This document shows positions 8,172-16,329 of a DNA stretch of 43,355 nucleotides, piece by piece (position 1 is the stretch's first letter; the number at the start of each line of letters is the position of its first letter). Location of the stretch: the NCBI GenBank assembly GCA_964526785.1, contig CAZGMJ010000044.1, forward strand, positions 1-43,355, read 5' to 3'. Below the pieces are notes generated by a model, which was not told where the DNA came from, made no database searches, and saw only the letters and a list, made by a program, of their open reading frames with translations. The translations under genes were made by a program, and so were the position numbers. Origin of the DNA: CAZGMJ01 sp964526785. GTDB taxonomy: Bacteria; Planctomycetota; Phycisphaerae; Sedimentisphaerales; Anaerobacaceae.

Positions 8172-9551
8172 ATGGACCCTGCAGTTTTCAAGGCATACGA
8201 CATCAGAGGTATTTATCCGGATCAGATCAACGAGGAAGATGCGTGGAAGATCGGCAGTGCGGCGGCACAGTTTCTGCGTTCGCTTCTGACGGGCTTCGAA
8301 CGCGGCCAGAAGAACACGCAGTCCGTGTGCGTGGGCCGGGATATGCGGACGCACAGCGAAGCGATTGCCAGGGCGATGATCGAGGGAATGAACTCGACGG
8401 GAGCCAACGTGATCGACATCGGCATGATCGACACGCCCCAGATGTACTTTGCCATCAACCACCTCGGTACGTGCGGCGGCGTACAGGTAACCGCATCACA
8501 TAATCCGGCCAAGTACAACGGCTTCAAGATTTCGGGGCTCGGGGCCAAGCCGGTCGGCGCCGATACCGGACTGAACGACATCAAGCACATCGCCCTTGCA
8601 CTGTTGCACACCAAAGGCAAATCGATCGGCAAAACCGAGCAGCGAGACCTGACCGAGGAGTATCGAAACCACATCCTGAAATTCCTCGAGCCCGGCAAGA
8701 ACCGCAAGCTCAAGATCGCCATCGACGCTTCGAACGGAATGGCGGGAAAGATGGTGCCGGATATTTTCGGTGATGTGAAGGCGGAAATCATCGAACTGAA
8801 CTTCAAACACGACGGCAAATTCAAACATCCGCCGGACCCGCTGGTGGAAAAGAATCTGGCGGAGGTCAAAAAGGCGGTTCAGGAACAGGAGTGCGATTTC
8901 GGCGTGTGCTTCGACGGCGACGCCGACCGGCTGATGATGGTCGATGAGAAGGGCAAGACGATCGGCTGCGATCTGATGACGGCGCTGATGGTGCCGTACT
9001 TCCTGGAGAACAAGCCCAATTCGACGGTCGTGTACGATCTGCGCAGCAGCAGGATCGTGGCCGAGGAGATCATTCGCCACGGCGGGACGCCGCGGCGCGA
9101 GCGTGTGGGCCATGCATACATGAAGAAAGCCATGCGCGATTCGCACGCCATCTTCGGCGGCGAGTTGTCCGGGCACTTCTACTACAAGGACAACTACTGC
9201 ACGGACTCGGGGATGATAACGCTTACGCACATGATGAATCTGATCGGCCAGGCGAAAAAGCCGATCAGCGAACTGGTCAAACCGCTGCGAAAATTCTGGG
9301 CCAGCGGCGAGATCAATTTCGAGGTCGAAGACAAGCAGGCCCGCATGGAGGAACTGGCCAGACGGTACAGCGACGGACAGATCGACCATCTGGACGGCGT
9401 GACCATCGGGTACAAGGACTGGTGGTTCAACTGTCGACCCAGTAATACCGAACCGCTGCTGAGACTGAACGTCGAGGCGAAAACGAAGGAACTGCTCGAC
9501 GAGAAACTGGGCGAGATCGAGGCCCATCTGGGCACCCGTGTCGCTCACTGA
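8172..9551 (+). CDS. manB: Phosphomannomutase/phosphoglucomutase
   Basis: 459 residues, normal for the alpha-D-phosphohexomutase family, which interconverts hexose 6- and 1-phosphates for nucleotide-sugar and polysaccharide synthesis. All four signature loops are present: KAYDIRG at the N-terminus, the phosphoserine loop TASHNP (residues 107-112, Ser109), the metal loop DGDADR (248-253), the sugar loop GELSGHFYY near 330, and the phosphate-binding RPSNTEPLLR near the end. The frame is open from 8085, but the ATG at 8172 starts directly before the conserved domain and has AGGAG upstream. It leads a plus-strand run, with a DUF1805 gene 38 bases downstream. The split between mannose and glucose use cannot be read from sequence. 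Confidence 0.93.
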   Translation: MDPAVFKAYDIRGIYPDQINEEDAWKIGSAAAQFLRSLLTGFERGQKNTQSVCVGRDMRTHSEAIARAMIEGMNSTGANVIDIGMIDTPQMYFAINHLGTCGGVQVTASHNPAKYNGFKISGLGAKPVGADTGLNDIKHIALALLHTKGKSIGKTEQRDLTEEYRNHILKFLEPGKNRKLKIAIDASNGMAGKMVPDIFGDVKAEIIELNFKHDGKFKHPPDPLVEKNLAEVKKAVQEQECDFGVCFDGDADRLMMVDEKGKTIGCDLMTALMVPYFLENKPNSTVVYDLRSSRIVAEEIIRHGGTPRRERVGHAYMKKAMRDSHAIFGGELSGHFYYKDNYCTDSGMITLTHMMNLIGQAKKPISELVKPLRKFWASGEINFEVEDKQARMEELARRYSDGQIDHLDGVTIGYKDWWFNCRPSNTEPLLRLNVEAKTKELLDEKLGEIEAHLGTRVAH

Positions 9552-9589
9552 GTACGCGGGCGAACGCCGGAAACAGGAGCGCATTGAGC

Positions 9590-9898
9590 ATGCAGATCAA
9601 CACGACGACATTCCAGACGCCGAACGGCCCGGTCGAGGGCGTGCAAACCAAATGGGAGGGCTTCAACATTCTGATCGTAACCGGCTCGAAGGGCTTTCTT
9701 GCATGTCCGGCCATCGACGTCGACGCATGCGAGGGCTATGGGACCGCTACGGCTCTGGTGGAAAGCTCGGCCGACAATCCGATCGGAACGCTGGAGCGTT
9801 TTGCCCAGCGTACAATCACGAAAGTCAACGACAAGGCCGCAGCCCTCGGCATCACCGCAGGCATGGACGTCACGGAGGCGTTCGCGCTGATTGCCTGA
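9590..9898 (+). CDS. DUF1805 domain protein (YunC-like)
   Basis: 102 residues covering one whole DUF1805 domain, a small family of unknown function. The recognisable pattern is GPVEGVQTKWEGFNILIVTGSKGFLACPAIDV followed by CEGYGTATALV and a helix that ends the domain. No catalytic motif is evident. The frame can start at a TTG (9584), but AGGAG at 9575-9579 lies 10 bases from the ATG at 9590, the better start. It sits 38 bases after the hexomutase and 37 before a TIM-barrel gene, so co-transcription is likely. Confidence 0.8.
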   Translation: MQINTTTFQTPNGPVEGVQTKWEGFNILIVTGSKGFLACPAIDVDACEGYGTATALVESSADNPIGTLERFAQRTITKVNDKAAALGITAGMDVTEAFALIA

Positions 9899-9935
9899 GC
9901 GGCCGGATGAGACTACTTTTGAGCAGGAGCTGCTG

Positions 9936-10886
9936 ATGAACGAACATCGTTTGTCTCGACGTAATCTACTGTCGGCGGGAACGCTGGCAACCTGTGGGGT
10001 GTTGGCCGGACAAGGCAATGTTCCAGCCGCGGACAAGAGGCGGAGGCGTTTTCGATATTGCTTCAATACGAGCACGATTCGCGGCCAGGAACTGAGCCTG
10101 GAGCAGGAAATCGACGTTACGGCCAAGGCCGGTTACGACGGGATCGAGCCATGGGTCAGCAAGCTCCACAAGTATGTGCAGAACGGCGGCAGCCTGCGCG
10201 ACATTCGCAAGCGCATTGAAGATCGCGGACTGGTGGTGGAAAGCGCGATTGCTTTCAGCTCGTGGATCGTGGACGACGACGAGAGGCGCGCCAAAGGTTT
10301 CGAACAGGTCAAGCGGGACATGGACGTCTTGGCGCAGATCGGTGGCACGCGTATAGCCGCCCCGCCGGCCGGGGCGAACCGCACACCAGGCCTCGATTTG
10401 CTCAAAGCCGCCGAGCGATATCGGCAACTGCTCGAACTGGGCGAACAGACGGGCGTTGTCCCGCAACTCGAAATATGGGGACCGTCGGCGAATCTGCATC
10501 GGCTGGGAGAGGCGATGTTCGTACTTGTCGAAAGCGGGCATCCGAAGGCATGCCTGCTGCCCGACGTGTATCATATCTACAAAGGCGGCTCGGACCACAC
10601 GGGCCTCAAATGCATCAGCGCCCAGGCGATGCATGTGTTCCACATGAACGACTACCCTGCCGATCCGCCGCGCGAGACTATCGGTGACAGAGACCGGGTC
10701 ATGCCGGGCGACGGCGTAGCACCGACCAATGAGATACTTCGAAATCTGCGGAACAACGATTGTTATCCGGCATTGTCGCTGGAATTGTTCAGTCCCGCCT
10801 ACTGGCGGAAAGACCCGCAGGAGGTGGCCGAACTGGGACTCGAGAAGATGAAGAACGCCGTTGGCAAGGCGCTGGCGACCGCATAA
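9936..10886 (+). CDS. Exported TIM-barrel protein (sugar phosphate isomerase/epimerase family)
   Basis: 316 residues. The N-terminus has a Tat-type signal (SRRNLLSAGTLATCGVLAG), so the folded protein is probably exported. The mature part is a xylose-isomerase-like TIM barrel: GYDGIEPWVSK, then SAIAFSSWIVDD, PQLEIWGPSANL, CLLPDVYHIYKGG, AMHVFHMNDYP and ALSLELFSPAYW, with the acidic and histidine residues expected at barrel-end metal sites. The substrate is unknown; family members act on inositols, keto-sugars and related carbohydrates. The ATG at 9936 has AGGAG 6 bases upstream; the longer frame from 9891 is not supported. Planctomycetes often carry such Tat-exported barrels among glycan-degradation genes. 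Confidence 0.87.
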   Translation: MNEHRLSRRNLLSAGTLATCGVLAGQGNVPAADKRRRRFRYCFNTSTIRGQELSLEQEIDVTAKAGYDGIEPWVSKLHKYVQNGGSLRDIRKRIEDRGLVVESAIAFSSWIVDDDERRAKGFEQVKRDMDVLAQIGGTRIAAPPAGANRTPGLDLLKAAERYRQLLELGEQTGVVPQLEIWGPSANLHRLGEAMFVLVESGHPKACLLPDVYHIYKGGSDHTGLKCISAQAMHVFHMNDYPADPPRETIGDRDRVMPGDGVAPTNEILRNLRNNDCYPALSLELFSPAYWRKDPQEVAELGLEKMKNAVGKALATA

Positions 10887-10951
10887 GACGTGCGAGCGTT
10901 TCGCACGCGCCGGCGCCGAGGTGGGCGGCAAGAAGATACGTGAGGGAGATT

Positions 10952-11692
10952 ATGACTGCGAGAAGCACTGTCCTTGTGTGCATGGTTCTTGCTGCGCTTA
11001 GCGGCGCATATGCGGAAGATCCGAACAGCGATCCCAACGCCACCGGCCTGGCGGGCATCCGAACCATTTCGCTGCAGATTGTCCATTCCGAACAGGCGCC
11101 GGCGCTGATCGACTGGGACGGCTACCGGAACGGGGCCGAAAAGTACCTTGAACAGGCCGGAGTTGGGATTGGTAATGCGCAGGATGCAAACAGGCCGACG
11201 ACCGCAGCAATGACAATACGCGTCGAATTGATGGCGGTGCCCGACGCCAACGTGTACGCCGTATGGATCGAAACGGACATCTCCCGGCCTGTGATTCTCC
11301 CCGCAGGCAGTCGCAGGATCAAAGCATCCGTAGCGCAGTTTGGCGGGCGTCTGCGACTTGTCGAGCAGAGAGATCTTAAGATTTCAATACTGGAGGCGAT
11401 GAACGCGCAGGTCAAAACGGTTGCTGCGGGCTTCAAGACAGTGCGCAAAGGACATCCGAACCAGGATACCGACGGTGCTGATGGTACAGCCGAAGGCGCG
11501 GATTCATCCGACGGCACGAAGACGCCACCACCGGTCGAGGCACCTTATATCGCATCCGAGAGCAGCGAGGTTTTTCACAAGTCATCCTGCCCGTCGGCCC
11601 GGCGTATCGCAGTGGGGAACATCGTCGGGTACAAGACTCGCGAGCAAGCTGTTGCAGCGGGCAAGCGCCCGTGTAAACGTTGCAAGCCATAG
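10952..11692 (+). CDS. Secreted protein with C-terminal Ada-like zinc-binding motif
   Basis: 246 residues. A signal peptide (STVLVCMVLAALSGAYAE) is followed by a beta-rich domain of unknown type (about 30-170), a low-complexity linker rich in D, G, T and S, and a C-terminal module of about 45 residues: FHKSSCPSARRI, then GYKTREQAVAAGKRPCKRCKP. That spacing of cysteines matches the zinc-binding motif of Ada and of several secreted nucleases, where it is a small structural or nucleic-acid-binding domain. The start at 10952 follows GAGGGAG and gives an export signal, whereas the open frame upstream reads through the previous gene. A function in envelope or DNA binding is a guess. Confidence 0.75.
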   Translation: MTARSTVLVCMVLAALSGAYAEDPNSDPNATGLAGIRTISLQIVHSEQAPALIDWDGYRNGAEKYLEQAGVGIGNAQDANRPTTAAMTIRVELMAVPDANVYAVWIETDISRPVILPAGSRRIKASVAQFGGRLRLVEQRDLKISILEAMNAQVKTVAAGFKTVRKGHPNQDTDGADGTAEGADSSDGTKTPPPVEAPYIASESSEVFHKSSCPSARRIAVGNIVGYKTREQAVAAGKRPCKRCKP

Positions 11693-11859
11693 CGATTGCG
11701 TAAAATCGGCCGCAGTAAGCCCTGCCGGGACACCACCAAGCGGCCGAGCGGTGCCGTTTTTCGGTTGGAGTCCAGCCCGGTTTCGATTACTATCCGCACA
11801 TCACCGGGGCGGATGCGTAGAGGATGGGAGTGAATGGCAGGTGAAAATGGGGACGCCGA

Positions 11860-12612
11860 ATGTCCGACACGATCAAGCCAAATAAACAACCAAACCTGAG
11901 ACTGCAGTTGATCGCATGCAAGGTGTTGCAGCGAGAAGCATACTACTGCGCGGCCCGCTCACCCAATGTCGTCGACGTCGTGCTCATGGAGCAGGGTCTG
12001 CATGATTATCCGGACAAGCTGCGGGAGGAGGTCCGCAGGGCTCTGAACAGGACCGAGGACATCCAGGGCCGCCCTTATGATGCATCGCTGCTTGGATACG
12101 GCTTGTGCAGCAACGGAATCGTGGGGCTCGCGGGGAAAATACCGATCGTCGTGCCCCGGGGACACGACTGCATTACGCTGCTGCTCGGCTCGAAGGAACA
12201 ATACAAGGAATACTTCGACTCGCACAGAGGCATTTACTGGTACAGCCCGGGATGGATAGAATCGGGCAAGCAGCCCGGCAGGGACCGCTACGAGCATACG
12301 CTGGCGGAGTATCGCGAAAAATACGGCCAGGACAACGCCCAGTACCTGATGGAGGTCGAGCAGACCTGGATGAAGGAGTACCAGTGGGCAACGTTTGTCG
12401 ACTGGGGATTCCTCGACTCGCAGCAATACAAGGACTATACGAAGCGATGCGCGGACTATCTCGCGTGGAACTATGACGAACTTGAGGGCAATCCGGGTCT
12501 TATGCAGCGATTCGTCGACGGCCAATGGAATGAAGACGAATTCCTGGTCGTTTCGCCCGGCCGAAAGATCGCCGAAGACGTAACCAACGAAGGAATTATC
12601 AAGGCGGAGTAG
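11860..12612 (+). CDS. DUF1638 domain protein
   Basis: 250 residues. The family signature is visible in LLGYGLCSNGIVGL and PRGHDCITLLLGSKEQY (about residues 73-110), which identifies DUF1638, a family of unknown function often seen in anaerobes, sometimes near corrinoid methyltransferase systems. Conserved cysteines (Cys20, Cys82, Cys99 region) and the RGHDC segment could bind a metal or cofactor; this is inference. The ATG at 11860 follows GGGGA with 6 bases between. The stop is 4 bases before the next start, so it is probably translated together with the metallophosphoesterase. No methyltransferase is in the window. Confidence 0.8.
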   Translation: MSDTIKPNKQPNLRLQLIACKVLQREAYYCAARSPNVVDVVLMEQGLHDYPDKLREEVRRALNRTEDIQGRPYDASLLGYGLCSNGIVGLAGKIPIVVPRGHDCITLLLGSKEQYKEYFDSHRGIYWYSPGWIESGKQPGRDRYEHTLAEYREKYGQDNAQYLMEVEQTWMKEYQWATFVDWGFLDSQQYKDYTKRCADYLAWNYDELEGNPGLMQRFVDGQWNEDEFLVVSPGRKIAEDVTNEGIIKAE

Positions 12613-12616
12613 GCGG

Positions 12617-13555
12617 ATGTTGCTGAGCGAGGTAGTTGCTTTTCTATTGTTTCTCGGCGCGGTGGGACTGGTCTATCTGCTTGAAGGCGCCATTCTCGTC
12701 CGCGCTGTGTGGGACAAGCGCAGGGGAAGGAAAGCCGGGCGGATCCTGTGGTCAAAGCCCGCGATCATCGTTCACGCTTTGGCGGGAATCGGGCTCGCCT
12801 GCCTCCTTTACGGGCGGTTCATCGAGCCAACGTGGATCGAAGTGAATCGATTCGATATCGAAACACCCGCTCTCGAACAAGCACGCTTTCGCATTGTCCA
12901 CATATCTGATTTGCATTGCGATGCCGAACCACTCAACGAACAGCAGACCATATCGCTCATCAACGCAATGGAGCCCGACGTGATCGTCTTTACGGGCGAC
13001 GCATTGAACAGCGAACACGGCATCCCGCGCTTCAAGCAGACTATGAGTGATTTGCGGGCGAAGCTGGGCAAGTTCGCGGTCCGCGGCAACTTCGAGACCG
13101 GACGAATGCGAAACGCGGATCTATACGAAGGAATGGGCTTTACCCTGCTCGAGAACGCCACGGAAGTTCTGGAAAAGAACGACGAGACCATCTTCATCAG
13201 CGGCCTGGCGTGCGATTGGCCGGACAAGGCCGGGCAGTTGCTTTCGACCATCGATACGGACCGCTACACCATCTTCCTGCACCACTGGTCCGATCTGATC
13301 GAGCAGGCGAGCGACGCCGACGTCGATCTGTACCTCTGCGGGCACACGCACGGCGGACAGGTCGCGCTGCCCTTTTACGGAGCGATCATCACGCTGTCGA
13401 AGCTGGGTAAGAAGTACGAGGCCGGTCTTTATCAGGTGGACACAACGCAAATGTACGTCAACCGCGGGCTTGGCGTCGAACCGCCGCCCGCTCCGAAGGT
13501 GCGTTTTCTGGCACGCCCCGAGATCGCCGTTTTCGACATTCGACCCAAAAGATGA
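12617..13555 (+). CDS. Membrane-anchored metallophosphoesterase (YkuE-like)
   Basis: 312 residues. Two N-terminal membrane helices (about 5-27 and 49-66) are followed by a calcineurin-like phosphoesterase domain. Metal-site motifs: SDLH (Asp98, His100), GD (Asp128), GN (Asn158), LHH (His222, His223) and GHTHGG (His243, His245). The usual GNH[DE] motif reads GNFE here, so the histidine that normally assists catalysis is replaced by Phe159; activity may be changed. Related YkuE-type enzymes act on phospholipids or UDP-sugars at the membrane. It starts 4 bases after DUF1638 and ends 40 bases before mntP. Confidence 0.87.
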   Translation: MLLSEVVAFLLFLGAVGLVYLLEGAILVRAVWDKRRGRKAGRILWSKPAIIVHALAGIGLACLLYGRFIEPTWIEVNRFDIETPALEQARFRIVHISDLHCDAEPLNEQQTISLINAMEPDVIVFTGDALNSEHGIPRFKQTMSDLRAKLGKFAVRGNFETGRMRNADLYEGMGFTLLENATEVLEKNDETIFISGLACDWPDKAGQLLSTIDTDRYTIFLHHWSDLIEQASDADVDLYLCGHTHGGQVALPFYGAIITLSKLGKKYEAGLYQVDTTQMYVNRGLGVEPPPAPKVRFLARPEIAVFDIRPKR

Positions 13556-13595
13556 TCTGGAAAAACCAGCATCCGGCCCGTAAGATGGCGGTCCG

Positions 13596-14156
13596 ATGCC
13601 ACTGTTTACAATCATCATTATCGCTGTGGGCCTGGCAATGGACGCCTTCGCGGTTTCCGTCGTCAGCGGAGCCACATACAAGAAGCTGCACGTCGCGCAC
13701 GCTCTGCGCATGGCCCTTTTCTTCGGCGGATTCCAGGCGTTGATGCCGCTGGTCGGTTATCTGGCGGGCGTAACGGTCCGCCGGCATATGGCCGCTTACG
13801 ACCACTGGATCGTCTTCGCACTGCTGGCCGGCGTCGGCGGAAAAATGATCTACGAGTCCTTCAAAATTGAGGACGTGGAGAATAAGCGCAATCCCGCGAG
13901 CATCGTTGTCCTGCTGGCGCTGTCAGTAGCAACGAGCATCGACGCACTGGCGGTCGGCGTAACACTATCGCTGATTACCGAGGCGGTACTGGCCGCGGCG
14001 ATACTGATCGGCGTGATTACTTTCGGGCTGTCCCTGCTCGGCGTCTATACGGGCAAGCGATTCGGCCACTTTTTCGAGAACAAGATGGAAATCATCGGCG
14101 GCCTTGTCCTGATCGGTATCGGCACAAAAATCCTCCTGGAGCACACGCTGGGCTAA
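13596..14156 (+). CDS. mntP: Manganese efflux pump MntP
   Basis: 186 residues with six predicted membrane helices in two inverted three-helix repeats, as in MntP (formerly DUF204). The paired acidic helix motifs are present: GLAMDAFAVS near residue 12 and ATSIDALAVGVTL near 114. The family exports excess Mn2+ across the inner membrane. The start codon is chosen to give the canonical N-terminus; a weak GGCGG lies upstream. There is no room for a yybP-ykoY manganese riboswitch in the 40-base gap upstream, so it seems to be expressed with the preceding genes. Confidence 0.92.
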   Translation: MPLFTIIIIAVGLAMDAFAVSVVSGATYKKLHVAHALRMALFFGGFQALMPLVGYLAGVTVRRHMAAYDHWIVFALLAGVGGKMIYESFKIEDVENKRNPASIVVLLALSVATSIDALAVGVTLSLITEAVLAAAILIGVITFGLSLLGVYTGKRFGHFFENKMEIIGGLVLIGIGTKILLEHTLG

Positions 14157-14163
14157 GCATTTC

Positions 14164-14191
14164 TTGATATCCATTCAAAGTCCGTTATAAT
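14164..14191 (+). promoter_or_regulatory. Sigma-70-type promoter for the DUF362-ferredoxin gene
   Basis: TTGATA (14164-14169), a 16-base spacer, and a perfect TATAAT (14186-14191). It lies in an AT-rich gap 60 bases before the ATG at 14251. This is one of the best promoter matches in the window. Confidence 0.7.
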
Positions 14192-14250
14192 ACCATTTAT
14201 ACGATTTTTGAAATCCAACGAACAAATACACTATCTAAGACAGGTTGTGC

Positions 14251-15330
14251 ATGGCTTCAAACGTTTATTTCATTCCGGCAACCAACAGGGACGCAGACGC
14301 AGTTCTGTCGCAGAAGGCCCGCACGCTCTTCGATAAAGGCGGATTTGCCAGGTGCTTCGCGGCTAATGACTTTACCGCACTGAAGGTGCATATCGGAGAG
14401 CACACAAACAATACGTATATCAAAGCTCCCTGTCTGCAGGGGCTGGTCGACGCATTGATTGCCCTGAAGACCAAACCGTTTATCACCGATACCAGCACAC
14501 TGTATACGGGCAGGCGGCACAACGCCGTGGACCACACTGTGCTGGCCGCCGAACGAGGCTTCGACGTGCACGGCCTGGGCATTCCATTCATCGCTCCGGA
14601 CGGCATCCTGGGTACATCCGAGACGCCCGTGCAAATCGATGGAGAACTGGACAAAGAGGTCTCGATCGCCTACGACATCGTACGCTGCCAGTCCATTCTT
14701 TCGGTGGCGCACTTCACCGGTCACGTTGCCACCTGCGCCGGGGCGACGCTCAAGACACTGGGGATGGGCTGCGCGAGCCGAAAGGGCAAGATGAGGCAGC
14801 ATTCGGCGCTGAAACCTCAGGTCAATCGCAATACGTGCACGGGGTGCGGCGAGTGTATCACGCACTGCCCCGTTAATGCGATCTCGATACAGAAGGCCCG
14901 GGCGCAAATCGACCAGGAAACATGCATCGGCTGTGCCGAATGCGTAGCGGTGTGTCGCTTCGATGCAATCGATTACGACTGGCAGCAGGAGAATGAGATA
15001 CTCCAGAAGAGCGTGGCCGAGCATGCCCTCGGAGCAGTCAAGGGTAAGGAGGGACGGGCGGCCTTCTTCAACTTTCTGATTACGGTTACGAAAGATTGCG
15101 ATTGCTTCAACGTCGCTGACATGCCTACAATAGTGGACGACATAGGGATTCTGGCATCGACCGACCCGGTGGCCGTGGATAAGGCGGCGCTGGATCTGAT
15201 AGAACAAAATGCAGGCAAGCCGCTGGCGCGCCTGCTGGGGAATCGCAATCTGGAACCAATGACGCAAATGGAGCACGCCGAGCGCATCGGACTCGGAAAT
15301 ACCACGTATGAACTGATTGAAGTTGGCTAA
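14251..15330 (+). CDS. DUF362 domain protein with two 4Fe-4S clusters
   Basis: 359 residues. A DUF362 domain covers about 1-180 and resumes at about 260-345 (DIGILASTDPVAVDKAALDL is typical). Between them lies a ferredoxin-like insert with two cluster motifs, CTGCGECITHCP (from Cys196) and CIGCAECVAVCR (from Cys225), which should bind two 4Fe-4S clusters. The family is common in anaerobes and is thought to be involved in electron transfer; the reaction is not known. An in-frame TTG at 14245 is possible, but the ATG at 14251 is preferred, with AGG upstream. It has its own strong promoter and stands alone before a regulator gene. Confidence 0.88.
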   Translation: MASNVYFIPATNRDADAVLSQKARTLFDKGGFARCFAANDFTALKVHIGEHTNNTYIKAPCLQGLVDALIALKTKPFITDTSTLYTGRRHNAVDHTVLAAERGFDVHGLGIPFIAPDGILGTSETPVQIDGELDKEVSIAYDIVRCQSILSVAHFTGHVATCAGATLKTLGMGCASRKGKMRQHSALKPQVNRNTCTGCGECITHCPVNAISIQKARAQIDQETCIGCAECVAVCRFDAIDYDWQQENEILQKSVAEHALGAVKGKEGRAAFFNFLITVTKDCDCFNVADMPTIVDDIGILASTDPVAVDKAALDLIEQNAGKPLARLLGNRNLEPMTQMEHAERIGLGNTTYELIEVG

Positions 15331-15404
15331 AGGTTTCCGGCAGACAGAACTCAGCGAACGAATCGTGTCTGCGATGAGACCGGCACAGAACAGGATGGAT
15401 CAAT

Positions 15405-16184
15405 ATGGGACTCGGACAAATCATCAGGGATCGACGGGAAGAACTGGGACTTACACTCGATGAGGTCAGCAACCGCATCGGATTCAGCAAGCCTTACCTC
15501 TCGACGATCGAGACGAACAAGGTGAAGAATCCGCCGAGCGATCAGCTCCTCAAAAAGCTCGAGCGCATTTTGAAATTCGATCAGGGCGTGTTGATACGAA
15601 TCGCCCATCTGGAGAGCCTGCCATCCGACGTTCGGCGGGAATACGAGGCGGCCGAGGCGGAGAATCAGAAGTACCGGCAGATGCTGAACAAACTGCTCAA
15701 ACGCAAGTCCAATCGCGATTCGGTCAAGCAGTATCTGGGCAGGAGAAAGAGCATTCCCCAGGAACCGCTGACATCGTTCTCGGCCGGCCACCTGGTGCCC
15801 ATCATTAATCGCGTGGCCGCCGGCTACCCCATCGATTTCGACGATATGGACTATCCCGTCGGCGTGGCGGATGATTACGTTCGCTGCCCCGACCTGCACG
15901 ACCCGAACGCCTTTGCGGTGCGCGTCGTCGGCGACTCGATGGAGCCCAGGTTCACCGAAGGCGACATCGTGGTCTTCTCGCCCGCCGCCGAGGTCAAGAA
16001 CGGCGACGACTGCTTCGTTCGCTTTTCGATGCCGCATGAGACGACCTTCAAGCGCGTCTTCTTCGAGAAGCGCAAAAAACAGGTCCGGCTGGAACCGAGA
16101 AACAAAAAGCACTCGCCGTTGACGGTGGAAGATGATCGCATCAGCGGCGTGTACCGTGCGGTGCTCAAATACGAAAAGCTGTAA
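15405..16184 (+). CDS. XRE-family regulator with LexA-like S24 self-cleavage domain
   Basis: 259 residues. An N-terminal helix-turn-helix (about 5-65: LGLTLDEVSNRIGFSKPYLSTIE) is joined by a charged helical linker to an S24/LexA-type domain. The catalytic dyad is visible: Ser178 in GDSMEPRF and Lys216 in TFKRVFF, 38 residues apart, close to the LexA spacing. An Ala139-Gly140 bond in RVAAGYP fits the self-cleavage site. Such proteins are repressors inactivated by cleavage, with RecA in LexA or phage repressors, or by other stress. Targets are not obvious; the next gene downstream is a deacylase on the same strand. No phage genes surround it. AGGATGG precedes the ATG. Confidence 0.9.
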   Translation: MGLGQIIRDRREELGLTLDEVSNRIGFSKPYLSTIETNKVKNPPSDQLLKKLERILKFDQGVLIRIAHLESLPSDVRREYEAAEAENQKYRQMLNKLLKRKSNRDSVKQYLGRRKSIPQEPLTSFSAGHLVPIINRVAAGYPIDFDDMDYPVGVADDYVRCPDLHDPNAFAVRVVGDSMEPRFTEGDIVVFSPAAEVKNGDDCFVRFSMPHETTFKRVFFEKRKKQVRLEPRNKKHSPLTVEDDRISGVYRAVLKYEKL

Positions 16185-16329
16185 GACGCCTGACATAATA
16201 GCCCGGGATTTTCGATCGGACGGATGTGTCGCTCTGCTGCAAAGATGATTGGGTAATCCTCGGACCTACCGCATCCTCGCCGGCCGCACCGCGTGTCACA
16301 CCATCACAGGCGGTTTGGAGGAGACGTCC

